From positions 1 through 34,455 of the forward strand of contig JACQAE010000021.1 of the NCBI GenBank assembly GCA_016195095.1: DNA of 34,455 bases. The letters are read 5' to 3'. The stretch's first letter is position 1. Each line of letters starts with the position of its first letter. Under the pieces are notes generated by a model. The model did no database searches, had not been told where the DNA came from, and was given only the letters and a program-made list of their open reading frames with translations. The DNA comes from Pseudomonadota bacterium (GTDB taxonomy: Bacteria; Pseudomonadota; Alphaproteobacteria; Rhizobiales; Xanthobacteraceae). Position numbers and translations under genes: made by a program. Positions 1-8,025 of this stretch are shown here, in pieces.

Positions 1-814
1 CGATGCGCTCGAGCATGCGCAGGACTTCCGGACGCTGGCCCTTGAAATGCGCCCAAAGCTCGTCCGCGTCGCCTTCGGTATTCCAGCCCTCGACATAACG
101 ATCGGAATGGAAAACAGCGACCAGATTGTAAAGTTCGCCGCGGCGCAACGGATAGTGGACGAAGTGCGTGCGCGGCCCGGCCCACAATACGACATCGGGA
201 CGCCACAGGTCGGCTGGGACGTCCTCGCGCTTGAGAACGGCGCGATAGGCGATATGGCCGGCGACGCGCGGGCGGCCATCGCCGACGATCTTTTCGCGCA
301 CCTGCGACCAGATGCCATCGCAGCCGATGAGGGCGCGGCCGCGAACCTCCTCGCCCGATTCCAGGCGCACGGCGATGTGATCGCCATGGTCGGTGAAATC
401 GACAAGTCTGCGGTTGTTCTCAAGCGCGACGAGGTTGCTGCCCTGGCAGGCGCGCAGAAACAGACCATGAATGTCGGCGCGATGCGTGACCGCGTAGGGC
501 TGTTGAAATTTCGCGATGAAACGCTCGTCGAGCGCGATATCCGTAATAATGTCGCCGTTGAGCGCGTCGCGCATCTCGATGCGCCCGGGCACCCAGGCGT
601 CGGCCATCAGCCCGTCACGCAATCCGACCTGTTCGAGCACGCGGAATATGTTGGGCCCGAGCTGGATGCCGGCGCCGAGTTCGCGGAATTCAGACGTCTG
701 CTCGAGGACGCGGACGGGAAGTCCGTTGTGCGCCAGCGCATAGGCGGTGATCAACCCGCCGATGCCGCCGCCGGCGACGATGAAGGGGAGGTCCGACCCG
801 TTGCGTGCGGCCAT
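1..814 (-). CDS. FAD-dependent aromatic hydroxylase, 3-hydroxybenzoate 6-hydroxylase / salicylate hydroxylase type (C-terminus cut by window edge)
   Basis: The frame stays open from an ATG at 812-814 leftwards to base 1, giving about 271 residues of a family usually near 400. The N-terminus has the dinucleotide fold FIVAGGGIGGL (about residues 11-21), with the acidic strand end RVLEQ about 15 residues later. The text ELGAGIQLGPN and the second FAD/NADPH motif GCDGIWSQVR (near residue 165) are typical of single-component class A flavoprotein monooxygenases. These hydroxylate a phenolic ring with NAD(P)H and O2. The strings closest to my memory are Bradyrhizobium-type 3-hydroxybenzoate 6-monooxygenase/salicylate hydroxylase, but the substrate cannot be fixed from sequence alone. 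The GD(A)AHP motif expected in the C-terminal third lies outside the window. A purine-rich GGAA lies upstream of the start. The downstream neighbours that would identify the pathway are not visible. Confidence 0.85.
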   Translation of the reverse strand, partial: MAARNGSDLPFIVAGGGIGGLITAYALAHNGLPVRVLEQTSEFRELGAGIQLGPNIFRVLEQVGLRDGLMADAWVPGRIEMRDALNGDIITDIALDERFIAKFQQPYAVTHRADIHGLFLRACQGSNLVALENNRRLVDFTDHGDHIAVRLESGEEVRGRALIGCDGIWSQVREKIVGDGRPRVAGHIAYRAVLKREDVPADLWRPDVVLWAGPRTHFVHYPLRRGELYNLVAVFHSDRYVEGWNTEGDADELWAHFKGQRPEVLRMLERI

Positions 815-1149
815 GGTGTCACGTTCCACTTTCGACAATGCGTCGCCCGACGGTGCGGCGTCGATGCGCGGGATTTGCAAGTCAAGCGTCGGATCGCGGA
901 AGCCTTGGCGCTGGACGCCAGGCTGATCCGCGCACGGTCTCGTAGCCGGGTAACCTATCGCGTGCGGGTAGTTTTCGAAAGCGCGCCGACATGATAGGAC
1001 GCAGCCTAGCCCGATCGGCGCCGGCGGGCGCCGGCCGTGTCGGGGCCGGCGGCTTTGGATATGCCGGCGGGCAAGTGCCATGGGCCGCGCGCATGGCTGC
1101 CTTGCGCGCGCGCGTCCAGCATCGTGGCGGTGCTGCAATCGGGGTTTTA
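815..1149. other. 335-bp intergenic region between two divergent genes
   Basis: It separates the leftward flavin hydroxylase from the rightward antiporter, so it should carry both promoters. I see no convincing coding frame: the reading frame that extends the antiporter back to about 991 is Gly/Ala/Arg-rich and unlike the family. It contains a GC-only stem-loop at 1016-1033 (7-bp perfect stem CGGCGCC, 4-base loop) with no T tract. I could not point to a clear -35/-10 pair for either gene. Confidence 0.5.
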
Positions 1150-2877
1150 ATGCACGATCTGATCCGTGACATCGCGCTGTGCATTCTCATGGCCTGGCTG
1201 TTTGGCGTCGCGGCCAATCTTTCGCGCCAGCCGCTGATTCTGGCCTATCTCGTCGCCGGATTCGTGCTCGGGCCCTCGGGTCTGCAATGGGTGACGTCGG
1301 CGCAATCCATCGCGTCGATATCCGAGCTCGGTTTGATTTTCCTGCTGTTCATGATCGGGCTTGAAATCGATCTCAAGAAGATCATCGGCGCCGGGCACGT
1401 GATCGTGTTGACGGCAGCGAGCCAGATCCTCTTTGGGTGGCTCCTGGCTTTTGCGTTCTTTTTCTCCATGCGCCCGCTGATCGGCGGCGACGCGATCGCG
1501 TGGATCTACCTCGCCGTGGCGGCCGTCCTCAGCAGTACGGTGATCATCGTCAAGACGCTTTACGAGAAACGCGAGCTTGACACGCTGCCGGGGCGGATCA
1601 CGCTTGGCGTCCTTGTATTGCAGGATGTGTTTGCAATCCTGTTTCTGGCGATACAGCCGAGCCTCGATGACCTGCGACCGCTTCTGGTGGCCATTTCCAT
1701 TGGCCAGGCGGCAGCGCTGGTGGCGGCTGCTTTGCTGGTGAGCCGCTTCATCCTGCCCTGGCTATTCCATCAGATCGCGCGCCTGCCGGAACTGGTCCTT
1801 GTCGGTGCAATTGCGTGGTGCTTCGCGGTGGGCGAACTAGCCGTGCATCTCAATCTGTCGCGCGAAATGGGCGCGCTTGTGGCTGGCGTCGCCCTGTCAA
1901 CCTTTCCCTATGCGCTTGACGTGACCGCCAAGGTCACCGGATTGCGCGATTTCTTCGTCACGCTGTTCTTTGTCGGGCTAGGACTGGTGATGCCGCTACC
2001 GAATCTCGCTGTCATGACGATTGGGCTGATCGTGGCCGCCTTCGCGGTCGCGAGCCGCGTCGCCACGGTTTTCGTCCCCCTCTACGCCATGCGTCAGGGC
2101 ATCAGAGCGAGCCTGCTGCCGGCGCTTAATCTGGCGCAACTGAGCGAATTCTCGCTTGTCGTCATGCAGCTTGGCGTGGCGGCGGGTCAGGTGGACGCGC
2201 GGAGCGCCAACGCCGTTTCGGTTGCCTTCGTCCTGCTCGCCGTGGTCAGCACCTATTGCATCACGCGCAGCGAGGGCGTGACGCGCTCGCTCGTCACGGT
2301 TCTCAAGCGCATGGGCGTGCGCGATCTTGACCATGGCCACGTGCCGCCAGCGCCGGCGCAGGAAGGTGCCGCGAGTACCAGCCCGATCGTGTTTCTTGGC
2401 TTCTACCGCGTGGCAAGCTCTATCCTGGCTGAACTTGAGCGGCAGAAGACGACACTCATCGACCAGATCTGCGTCATCGATTTCAACCCGCAGGTGCACA
2501 AGGCGTTGAGCCTACGCGGCGTCAACGTGCGCTATGGCGACGTTAGTCACCCCGAAATGCTCGCCCATGCCGGCCTCGGCAAGGCGAACATTGTTGTCTC
2601 GAGCGTGCCGGATTGGCTGCTCGCGGGCACGAGCAACGAGAAGCTGGTCAAGGATGTGCGCGCGCTCAATGCCGCGGCGATGATCATCGCGACCGCCGAT
2701 GAGTTTCACAAAGTGACGAGGCTCTACGCCGCCGGTGCCGACTATGTCGTGGTCGCGCGCATCGACGAGGCGGACGATTTTCTCGACGCCATCAGCGCGG
2801 CGCAGGCCGGTCTTTTGGCCGACAAGCGCGCGCAGGTCGAGGCGCGGCTCGTGGCGCGCGACGAAGTCCTTCCCTGA
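1150..2877 (+). CDS. KefB/CPA2-type cation:proton antiporter with C-terminal TrkA-N-like domain
   Basis: This 575-residue integral membrane protein starts at the ATG at 1150, because the open frame upstream is low-complexity and the first transmembrane helix follows at once. About the first 390 residues form a dozen hydrophobic segments of the Na+/H+ exchanger (CPA2) fold. Recognisable family strings are LAYLVAGFVLGPSGL, LIFLLFMIGLEIDLKK and LAQLSEFSLVVMQLG. From about residue 415 a soluble Rossmann-like domain follows (IVFLGF..VASSILAEL, ICVIDFNP, YGDVSHPEML), as in the TrkA-N/RCK domain of KefB/KefC. The nucleotide-binding glycine motif is degenerate (GFYRVA instead of GxGxxG), so ligand gating may differ from the glutathione/NADH-gated Kef channels. 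A K+ or Na+/H+ exchange role is inferred from family. The gene stands alone and ends 3 bases before a strong hairpin. Confidence 0.88.
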   Translation: MHDLIRDIALCILMAWLFGVAANLSRQPLILAYLVAGFVLGPSGLQWVTSAQSIASISELGLIFLLFMIGLEIDLKKIIGAGHVIVLTAASQILFGWLLAFAFFFSMRPLIGGDAIAWIYLAVAAVLSSTVIIVKTLYEKRELDTLPGRITLGVLVLQDVFAILFLAIQPSLDDLRPLLVAISIGQAAALVAAALLVSRFILPWLFHQIARLPELVLVGAIAWCFAVGELAVHLNLSREMGALVAGVALSTFPYALDVTAKVTGLRDFFVTLFFVGLGLVMPLPNLAVMTIGLIVAAFAVASRVATVFVPLYAMRQGIRASLLPALNLAQLSEFSLVVMQLGVAAGQVDARSANAVSVAFVLLAVVSTYCITRSEGVTRSLVTVLKRMGVRDLDHGHVPPAPAQEGAASTSPIVFLGFYRVASSILAELERQKTTLIDQICVIDFNPQVHKALSLRGVNVRYGDVSHPEMLAHAGLGKANIVVSSVPDWLLAGTSNEKLVKDVRALNAAAMIIATADEFHKVTRLYAAGADYVVVARIDEADDFLDAISAAQAGLLADKRAQVEARLVARDEVLP

Positions 2878-2880
2878 GCG

Positions 2881-2914
2881 GGCGCCGGTCCCCTGGCGGG
2901 CGGCGACCGGCGCC
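2881..2914 (+). terminator. Stem-loop just after the antiporter stop codon
   Basis: A perfect 10-bp inverted repeat (GGCGCCGGTC / GACCGGCGCC) with a 14-base loop begins 3 bases after the antiporter TGA. It lies between a rightward gene and the leftward tRNA-Lys, where a terminator would be expected. There is no run of T after either arm, so it is not a classical intrinsic terminator. It may instead stabilise the mRNA 3' end or assist termination. Confidence 0.45.
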
Positions 2915-2988
2915 GGAGCGACGGCGCTCGGTTGGCGTCTGCGGGCGCATTCGCGGCGCGCGGCAAGCGGTCATCCATTTCCGGCAAT

Positions 2989-3064
2989 TGGTGAGCCCGC
3001 TGGGACTCGAACCCAGGACCACCTGATTAAAAGTCAGGTGCTCTACCATCTGAGCTACGGGCTC
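2989..3064 (-). tRNA. tRNA-Lys, anticodon TTT
   Basis: The reverse strand folds as a complete 76-nt tRNA. The 7-bp acceptor stem is GAGCCCG/CGGGCTC. The D-arm is TAGCTCAGATGGTAGAGCA. The anticodon stem is CCTGA/TCAGG around the loop CTTTTAA, which gives anticodon TTT. The T-arm contains GGTTCGAGTCC. Discriminator A is followed by an encoded CCA (2989-2991). Anticodon TTT reads AAA and AAG lysine codons. The fold was read by eye, but every arm pairs and the invariant positions are present. Confidence 0.97.
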
Positions 3065-3074
3065 CGTGGCCGCG

Positions 3075-3103
3075 TGTGTAGTTGTGGCATGCCACGTGGT
3101 CAA
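3075..3103 (-). promoter_or_regulatory. Probable sigma-70 promoter of tRNA-Lys
   Basis: On the reverse strand, TTGACC (3098-3103) is followed after exactly 17 bases by TACACA (3075-3080). The tRNA 5' end lies 10 bases beyond the -10 box, so the transcript would carry a leader of only a few bases. The spacer contains a perfect 12-bp palindrome GTGGCATGCCAC (3084-3095), which could be an operator or chance. Confidence 0.55.
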
Positions 3104-3180
3104 TAGCCGCGTTCCAGCCGCCTCGCGCGACGGTGGCGACGAACAGCGCGATAATTGCGCGTCCCGCGCGCGTCGACGCA

Positions 3181-3189
3181 TGCTACAAT
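3181..3189 (+). promoter_or_regulatory. Possible extended -10 promoter of the M20 amidohydrolase gene
   Basis: TGCTACAAT has the TGn extension plus a 5/6 match to TATAAT. No good -35 hexamer is visible, which fits an extended -10 promoter. A start near 3196 would leave a 45-base leader before the ribosome-binding site and ATG at 3241. This also argues against the longer open frame that begins at 3082. Confidence 0.4.
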
Positions 3190-3240
3190 GTCAGGGATTT
3201 CATGGCCGGTTTGTTGATCTTGAGGCCCGGAGGACACCCC

Positions 3241-4413
3241 ATGCCGATCGTCAATCGCGTCGCCGACCTGCATGCCGAGATCACCGCCTGGCGGCGCGAC
3301 CTGCACGCGCACCCGGAATTGCTTTTTGACGTGCATCGTACCGCCGGCGTGGTGGCCGAGAAGCTCAAGGCCTTCGGTTGCGATGAGATCGTCAGCGGGA
3401 TCGGCCGCACCGGTGTCGTCGGCGTCATTCACGGTCGCCGCAAAGGCGCGGCCGGCGCGCGCAAGGTCATCGGGCTGCGCGCCGATATGGACGCGCTGCC
3501 GATCGAGGAGGCGACCGGCGCCGCCTACCGCTCGACGGTTGCCGGGAAAATGCATGCCTGCGGCCATGATGGGCACACGGCGATGTTGCTGGGCGCCGCG
3601 AAATACCTCGCCGACACACGCAACTTTTCCGGTTCGGCCGTCGTCATCTTCCAACCGGCGGAGGAGGGGGGCGCCGGCGGACTCGCCATGGTGCGCGACG
3701 GCGTGATGGACCGTTTCAATGTGTCGGAAGTCTATGGGATGCATAATTTCCCCGGGCTCCCCGTCGGCGAATTCGCCATTCGCTCGGGCCCCATCATGGC
3801 GGCGGCCGATCACCTGCGCATCGACATCGAAGGCGTCGGCGGGCATGCGGCGCGGCCGCACCTTTGCGTCGACACCGTGTTGGTCGGTGCGCAAATCATC
3901 AATCAGATGCAATCGATCGTCGCGCGCAACGTCGATCCGCTCAAATCGGCGGTGGTCTCGATCTGCGTGTTTCAGGCCGGACACACCGACAACGTCATCC
4001 CGCAGACAGCGACGCTGAGCGGCACCGCGCGCAGCCTTGACGCCGGCGTGCGCGACCTTCTTGAAAAGCGCCTCGGCGAGGTGGTCGAGGGCACAGCGCG
4101 GATGCTGGGCGCCAAGGCGAAATTGACCTATCGGCGGGGATATCCGGTATTGCGTAACCACGTCCGCGAGGCCGAATTCGCCGCGGGCGTCGCCGCCGAA
4201 ATCGCCGGCGTGGACAAGGTGGATACCGAAATCGCGCCGGTCATGGGCGCCGAGGACTTCTCCTACATGCTCGAGGCGCGGCCGGGCGCGTTTATCTTTG
4301 TCGGCAATGGCGACAGCGCCGGGCTGCACCATCCAGCCTATGACTTCAATGACGCCGTTATTCCGCTCGGCGCCTCGTACTGGGTGCGGCTGGTGGAAAC
4401 GGCGCTCGCCTGA
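3241..4413 (+). CDS. M20 family amidohydrolase (hippurate hydrolase / N-acyl amino acid deacylase type)
   Basis: The 390-residue cytoplasmic metallopeptidase-fold enzyme matches the usual M20D length. The start is set by a strong GGAGGA ribosome-binding site at 3229-3234, six bases before ATG 3241. The metal-site motifs are in order: RRDLHAHPEL at about residue 20, LRADMDALPI near residue 80, MHACGHDGHTAMLLGAA near residue 105, FQPAEEGGAGG near residue 140 with the catalytic and metal-binding Glu pair, and GAEDFSYM plus HHPAYDFND at the C-terminus. The lid/dimerisation domain sits in the middle (GVGGHAARPH). The family cleaves N-acyl groups from amino acids or indole/benzoyl conjugates; the substrate here is unknown. 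The gene is monocistronic and converges on the glucan synthase gene with a 29-base gap. Confidence 0.9.
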   Translation: MPIVNRVADLHAEITAWRRDLHAHPELLFDVHRTAGVVAEKLKAFGCDEIVSGIGRTGVVGVIHGRRKGAAGARKVIGLRADMDALPIEEATGAAYRSTVAGKMHACGHDGHTAMLLGAAKYLADTRNFSGSAVVIFQPAEEGGAGGLAMVRDGVMDRFNVSEVYGMHNFPGLPVGEFAIRSGPIMAAADHLRIDIEGVGGHAARPHLCVDTVLVGAQIINQMQSIVARNVDPLKSAVVSICVFQAGHTDNVIPQTATLSGTARSLDAGVRDLLEKRLGEVVEGTARMLGAKAKLTYRRGYPVLRNHVREAEFAAGVAAEIAGVDKVDTEIAPVMGAEDFSYMLEARPGAFIFVGNGDSAGLHHPAYDFNDAVIPLGASYWVRLVETALA

Positions 4414-4442
4414 ACGCGCGCCGTGGATCGGGTTGGACGGTG

Positions 4443-7103
4443 CTACTGCGCCGCTTCGGCGCGGCGCTCCACCGGCGCCGGCGCATCGGCAAACTTGGCG
4501 ATGGCGGCGCGGCGGGCGTGAACCTCAGCCGCGCGCGAGCGCAGCGCCTGCCAGAACGCCGGATCGTTGACGCGCGAGCCGTCGAGTAATCCGAACCCCA
4601 CGGCGGCGAGGAATGGTAGGCTCTGCACCGCCAGCACCAGGGCGAAAAGGTTGACCTCGCGCACCTGCTCGTAATTTGTCGCGTAAACGACGATCGCGCC
4701 GATGACCAGCAATGCGCCGAGAACCGCCTCGTGGAAGGCCGGAAACAGCGGTCCCTTGCGCGTGCCGCCGCCCTTGGCCGTGCGCACGAAGGGTAGATGA
4801 TCCTTGAACAGCGTCACGGCAACCGCGCGTGCCACCGCCCATTGCATGGACATGGCGGCGAACATCGCGCCGAGCGTTGCTCCTGGCGCGATGGCGACGC
4901 GGCGGCGATACAGCAGCACGAAATGCGCAATCGAAACAACGAATGTCGCCAGGATCGGCAATGTCAGCACCTTGTCGGGGACCGCGATGCCGACGAAGGC
5001 GACGATCGGCACCCAACCAATGTTGAGGATGGCGACGAGCACGCCGACGCTTTCCGCGCCGAGCCAACTCAGCCAGCCCATAGCGAATTCGCGCTTCTGG
5101 TCGCGCGACAAAGGGCTCGCGCCGGGCAGGAAATTCCGCCAATGCTTCTTGCAGATCTGCAATCCGCCGGCCGCCCAGCGGTGACGCTGTTGCTTGAACG
5201 CCTCGAACGTATCGGGCAACAGGCCATATCCATAGCGGCGGTTGGTGTAGTGCATCTGCCAACCGCGCGTGAGAATGCTCAGGCCGAGATCGGTGTCCTC
5301 GCAGATCGTGTCACTCGACCATCCGCCGGCGGCCTCGAGCGCGGCGCGGCGCACGAGGCACATGGTTCCATGCACGATAATGGCATTGGCCTCATTGCGC
5401 TGGACCATGCCGATATCGAAAAAGCCGGCATATTCCGCGTTCATCGCGCCATGCATGGGACTGCGGCCGGCGTCGCGATGATCCTGCTGCGCCTGGATCA
5501 AGCCAGTCCGCGGATCGGCGAAATATGGCACCAGGTCCTTGAGCCAGCCAGGTTCGGTCGCGTAGTCGGCGTCGAGGACGCCGATGATATCCGCGTCGGG
5601 CGCGCTATGCGCCAACGCCAGACGCAACGCGCCCGCCTTGTAGCCTTCGACATGCTGCGCATTGACGAATTTGAAGCGCTCGCCAAGCAGCCGGCAATGG
5701 TCCTCGATCGGCCGCCACAGGGCCGGGTCGGACGTGTTGTTGATGACGACGACGCATTCGAAATTGGGGTAGTCAAGACGCGAAACGGAATCGAGCGTCG
5801 CCTTGAGCATGTCCGGCGGTTCCCGATGCGCGGGGATGTGGATCGACACCTTGGGTGCGTAGCCGCTCGCGGGCAGCGCTTCGGATAACAGCAGGCGGCG
5901 TGGAGCGCGGCCAAAGATGATCGCGGCAATTTCATCGACTCTACTCAATGCGATGAGCAGCAGCGGAACCAACAGGAGCATGCCGAGCGCCAGCGCGAAC
6001 GCGGCGCCGGGCACGAAGTAGTGCCCGTTCCAATAGGCAAAGACGGTCGCGCCCCAGGCCCCGACCGCGTGCGCGCAGAGCGCGAGAATGACCGCCTGCG
6101 GGAACGTCGCGCCGGCGATGGTGAGCATGGGCAGCGAGAGCAGGCACCCAAGCAACACCGCGATCGCGGCGAGTTTCCAATGGTCGGCGTTGGCGAGCGG
6201 TCCCGACCAGGCGAATTTCGCCTGCCGCTGCGTGTTGAACAGGCCCCAATATGGCCCGACGCTGCCTTCGAAGGTCTTCCACGGCTGATCGAATGCCTCG
6301 ATGATATTGTAGTCGATGCCGAGCGCGTCGGCGCGTTGCGCGAATGTGCGCAGGACCTGCGCCTGCTCGATCCGTCCCGGCATCGCCGCCTGCCGGTTGT
6401 AGCCGGCGCTCGGCCAGCCGAATTCGGCAATGACGATCTTCTTGCCCGGATAGGCGTCGCGTAGTTTGCGATAGATGAGAATCGCCTGGTCGACGGCGCC
6501 GCTTGCGGGGAATCCCTCCCAATAGGGGAGAATATGGGCGGCGATGAAATCGACCGCGGATACAAGTTCGGGATGCTTGATCCATTCATGCCAGATTTCG
6601 CCGGTCGTCACCGCAACCGCGCCATTGGTTTCGCGCTTGACCTGATGGATCAGCTTGATCAGCTCGGGGACGCTTTTTTCGCCGCGGAAGATTGTCTCGT
6701 TGCCGACGACAATGGCGTTGATGTTGTGACTGCGTCGCGCAAGTTCGACGACCTTGGCGATCTCGCTTCTATTGCGGTTCTCGTTGCGGTCGATCCACGC
6801 GCCAATGGCGACGCGCAATCCGAATTCGGCGGCGATTTCCGGGACGATTTCGCTCCCGCCTGTCGATGAATAGGTGCGCACCGCGCGTGTATAGGCGGAG
6901 ATCGCCTTGAGATCGGCGCGCACCTGCGCGGCGCTCGGCCGAAAGCCGGCCTGGTCCGGGTGCGCCACGCCCTCGAAGGGCGTGTACGATACGCTCGGCA
7001 ATAGGCCATCGAATTCGACGGCAGGTGTGTGGCTTTGAGTGATGGCCCATAGGCCAGCATGCACGCACGCAACGAGCGCGACGGCGGCGGCGACGAAGCG
7101 CAT
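4443..7103 (-). CDS. ndvB: NdvB-type beta-(1,3)-glucan synthase, GH17 domain fused to a GT2 glycosyltransferase
   Basis: The 886-residue membrane protein is predicted to polymerise glucose from UDP-glucose and remodel the product into periplasmic beta-glucan. One N-terminal anchor (about residues 2-20) precedes a periplasmic GH17 domain (about 35-300). Its acid/base Glu is in VVGNETIFRGE (about E136) and its nucleophile in IAEFGWPSAG (about E227). Several membrane helices follow (about 310-395), then a cytoplasmic GT2 domain (about 415-645) with VLDADYA (DxD at about 511-513), CEDTD (about 601-605) and QQRHRW (about 638-643), and finally more helices. This order matches the Pseudomonas aeruginosa NdvB type, whose GH17 domain acts as a beta-glucosyltransferase, not the very large cyclic beta-1,2-glucan NdvB. 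A TTG at 7118 could extend it by five residues; I prefer ATG 7103. It lies downstream of a small secreted protein gene on the same strand. Confidence 0.88.
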   Translation of the reverse strand: MRFVAAAVALVACVHAGLWAITQSHTPAVEFDGLLPSVSYTPFEGVAHPDQAGFRPSAAQVRADLKAISAYTRAVRTYSSTGGSEIVPEIAAEFGLRVAIGAWIDRNENRNRSEIAKVVELARRSHNINAIVVGNETIFRGEKSVPELIKLIHQVKRETNGAVAVTTGEIWHEWIKHPELVSAVDFIAAHILPYWEGFPASGAVDQAILIYRKLRDAYPGKKIVIAEFGWPSAGYNRQAAMPGRIEQAQVLRTFAQRADALGIDYNIIEAFDQPWKTFEGSVGPYWGLFNTQRQAKFAWSGPLANADHWKLAAIAVLLGCLLSLPMLTIAGATFPQAVILALCAHAVGAWGATVFAYWNGHYFVPGAAFALALGMLLLVPLLLIALSRVDEIAAIIFGRAPRRLLLSEALPASGYAPKVSIHIPAHREPPDMLKATLDSVSRLDYPNFECVVVINNTSDPALWRPIEDHCRLLGERFKFVNAQHVEGYKAGALRLALAHSAPDADIIGVLDADYATEPGWLKDLVPYFADPRTGLIQAQQDHRDAGRSPMHGAMNAEYAGFFDIGMVQRNEANAIIVHGTMCLVRRAALEAAGGWSSDTICEDTDLGLSILTRGWQMHYTNRRYGYGLLPDTFEAFKQQRHRWAAGGLQICKKHWRNFLPGASPLSRDQKREFAMGWLSWLGAESVGVLVAILNIGWVPIVAFVGIAVPDKVLTLPILATFVVSIAHFVLLYRRRVAIAPGATLGAMFAAMSMQWAVARAVAVTLFKDHLPFVRTAKGGGTRKGPLFPAFHEAVLGALLVIGAIVVYATNYEQVREVNLFALVLAVQSLPFLAAVGFGLLDGSRVNDPAFWQALRSRAAEVHARRAAIAKFADAPAPVERRAEAAQ

Positions 7104-7183
7104 GGAAGTCGGTACCAAACGGGGCGGGGTAGCGGTGGCCCGAGCCTGTCCCCTAGGCTCGATCCGGGCATTGACCGATAGAG

Positions 7184-7213
7184 AGCATATCCCGGTTGGT
7201 GGCGAGCGATCAA
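7184..7213 (-). promoter_or_regulatory. Candidate promoter of the ndvB-like gene
   Basis: On the reverse strand, TTGATC (7208-7213) is followed after 18 bases by TATGCT (7184-7189). It sits in the 208-base gap before ndvB and would give a leader of about 70 bases. It would let ndvB be transcribed separately from the small secreted protein gene upstream. The match is moderate and was read by eye. Confidence 0.35.
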
Positions 7214-7311
7214 TTAGGAATGTCGCATGGCGTTTTGAAGGCGCGCCGACCGCGCGCCGCGAAATATATTTTTTTCACACGGCGCCGCGGATCACGCGCG
7301 GCCGTGGGCCC

Positions 7312-7815
7312 TCAGCGTTTCGCCGGCGCTGCGGACGCTGGCGGCGGCGGCGCCGCCGCGGCAGCCTCGGTGGGCGCCGCAGAAGTTGGCTCGAGGGCCG
7401 GGTTGATCCAGCAGGCCTGAACGCGATTATTTAATGAATCCGGTGCTTTAGGGTCAATATCCCCATGCCTGACGAGGCAGCGGAACGTCGCCTGGATATG
7501 GCCGCCAGGGCAACCAAAGCGGTCATAGAGGTCAAGATGGCGAAAGGCGGTATCGAGATCGTCGCGCCACATCAGGCCGACGATGCGGCGTCCAAGCCAG
7601 ACGCATTCGGGATTAGCCGCTGGCCCAACCAGGGACTTGGCAACCTCGGCGATTTCGTCGATGCGCCGGCGCGTTGGCCCAGCGCGGTCGCCCTGCTGCG
7701 CCGGGGCGGCCGCGGCGGGTGGGCGTTCGCCACTTTGCGCTCCCGCCGGTCCTGGCATCAGCAGCAGGGTAGTGGCAAAGCAGGCTGCGACAATCTGTAT
7801 CACGAACGAGGACAT
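7312..7815 (-). CDS. Small secreted protein of the beta-glucan locus
   Basis: The 167-residue protein has a Sec signal peptide (hydrophobic core FVIQIVAACFATTLLLMPG, likely cut after AGA near residue 26). A low-complexity Pro/Ala segment and a mature core of about 85 residues follow, and then a disordered Ala/Pro tail. The core has four cysteines (PECVWLGRR, DRFGCPGGH, FRCLVRHGD, VQACWINPA), consistent with two periplasmic disulfides. I recall proteins with this core in Bradyrhizobium and Rhodopseudomonas beside ndv genes, labelled beta-1,3/beta-1,6-glucan biosynthesis protein; no activity is known to me. It lies between the ndvB-like gene (same strand, downstream) and the ndvC-like gene (divergent). 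A periplasmic helper role in glucan synthesis is inferred from position only. Confidence 0.8.
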   Translation of the reverse strand: MSSFVIQIVAACFATTLLLMPGPAGAQSGERPPAAAAPAQQGDRAGPTRRRIDEIAEVAKSLVGPAANPECVWLGRRIVGLMWRDDLDTAFRHLDLYDRFGCPGGHIQATFRCLVRHGDIDPKAPDSLNNRVQACWINPALEPTSAAPTEAAAAAPPPPASAAPAKR

Positions 7816-8025
7816 GTCGGCTCGCGGCGGTTGGCGGCTTGCGCCGTTCGGGTTACGTCTCGCGGCAAGGATACGTCACGGGTAAGGCAACGCCCCAGGT
7901 CGGGCTCCAGATTGCCGAACGTGACCGGTTTGTCCAGCGTCGTGCGTGCGCCGGGCGGCGAGGGGCGACTTGGCACCGATCGACGTAATCGTTAAGCGGC
8001 GTTGTGGGCAAAATCGAAACGACCA

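Noticed and set aside
47-994. A 315-codon forward open frame at the left end
   Set aside because: The reverse strand encodes a flavin hydroxylase with clear FAD motifs across 1-814; the forward frame has no recognisable domain.
1016-1033. GC-only hairpin upstream of the antiporter as a terminator or attenuator
   Set aside because: No T tract, and short GC palindromes are expected often at this base composition.
3100-4332. A 410-codon open frame opposite the M20 amidohydrolase
   Set aside because: The forward gene has a strong ribosome-binding site and every metal-site motif; the reverse frame also runs into the tRNA promoter region.
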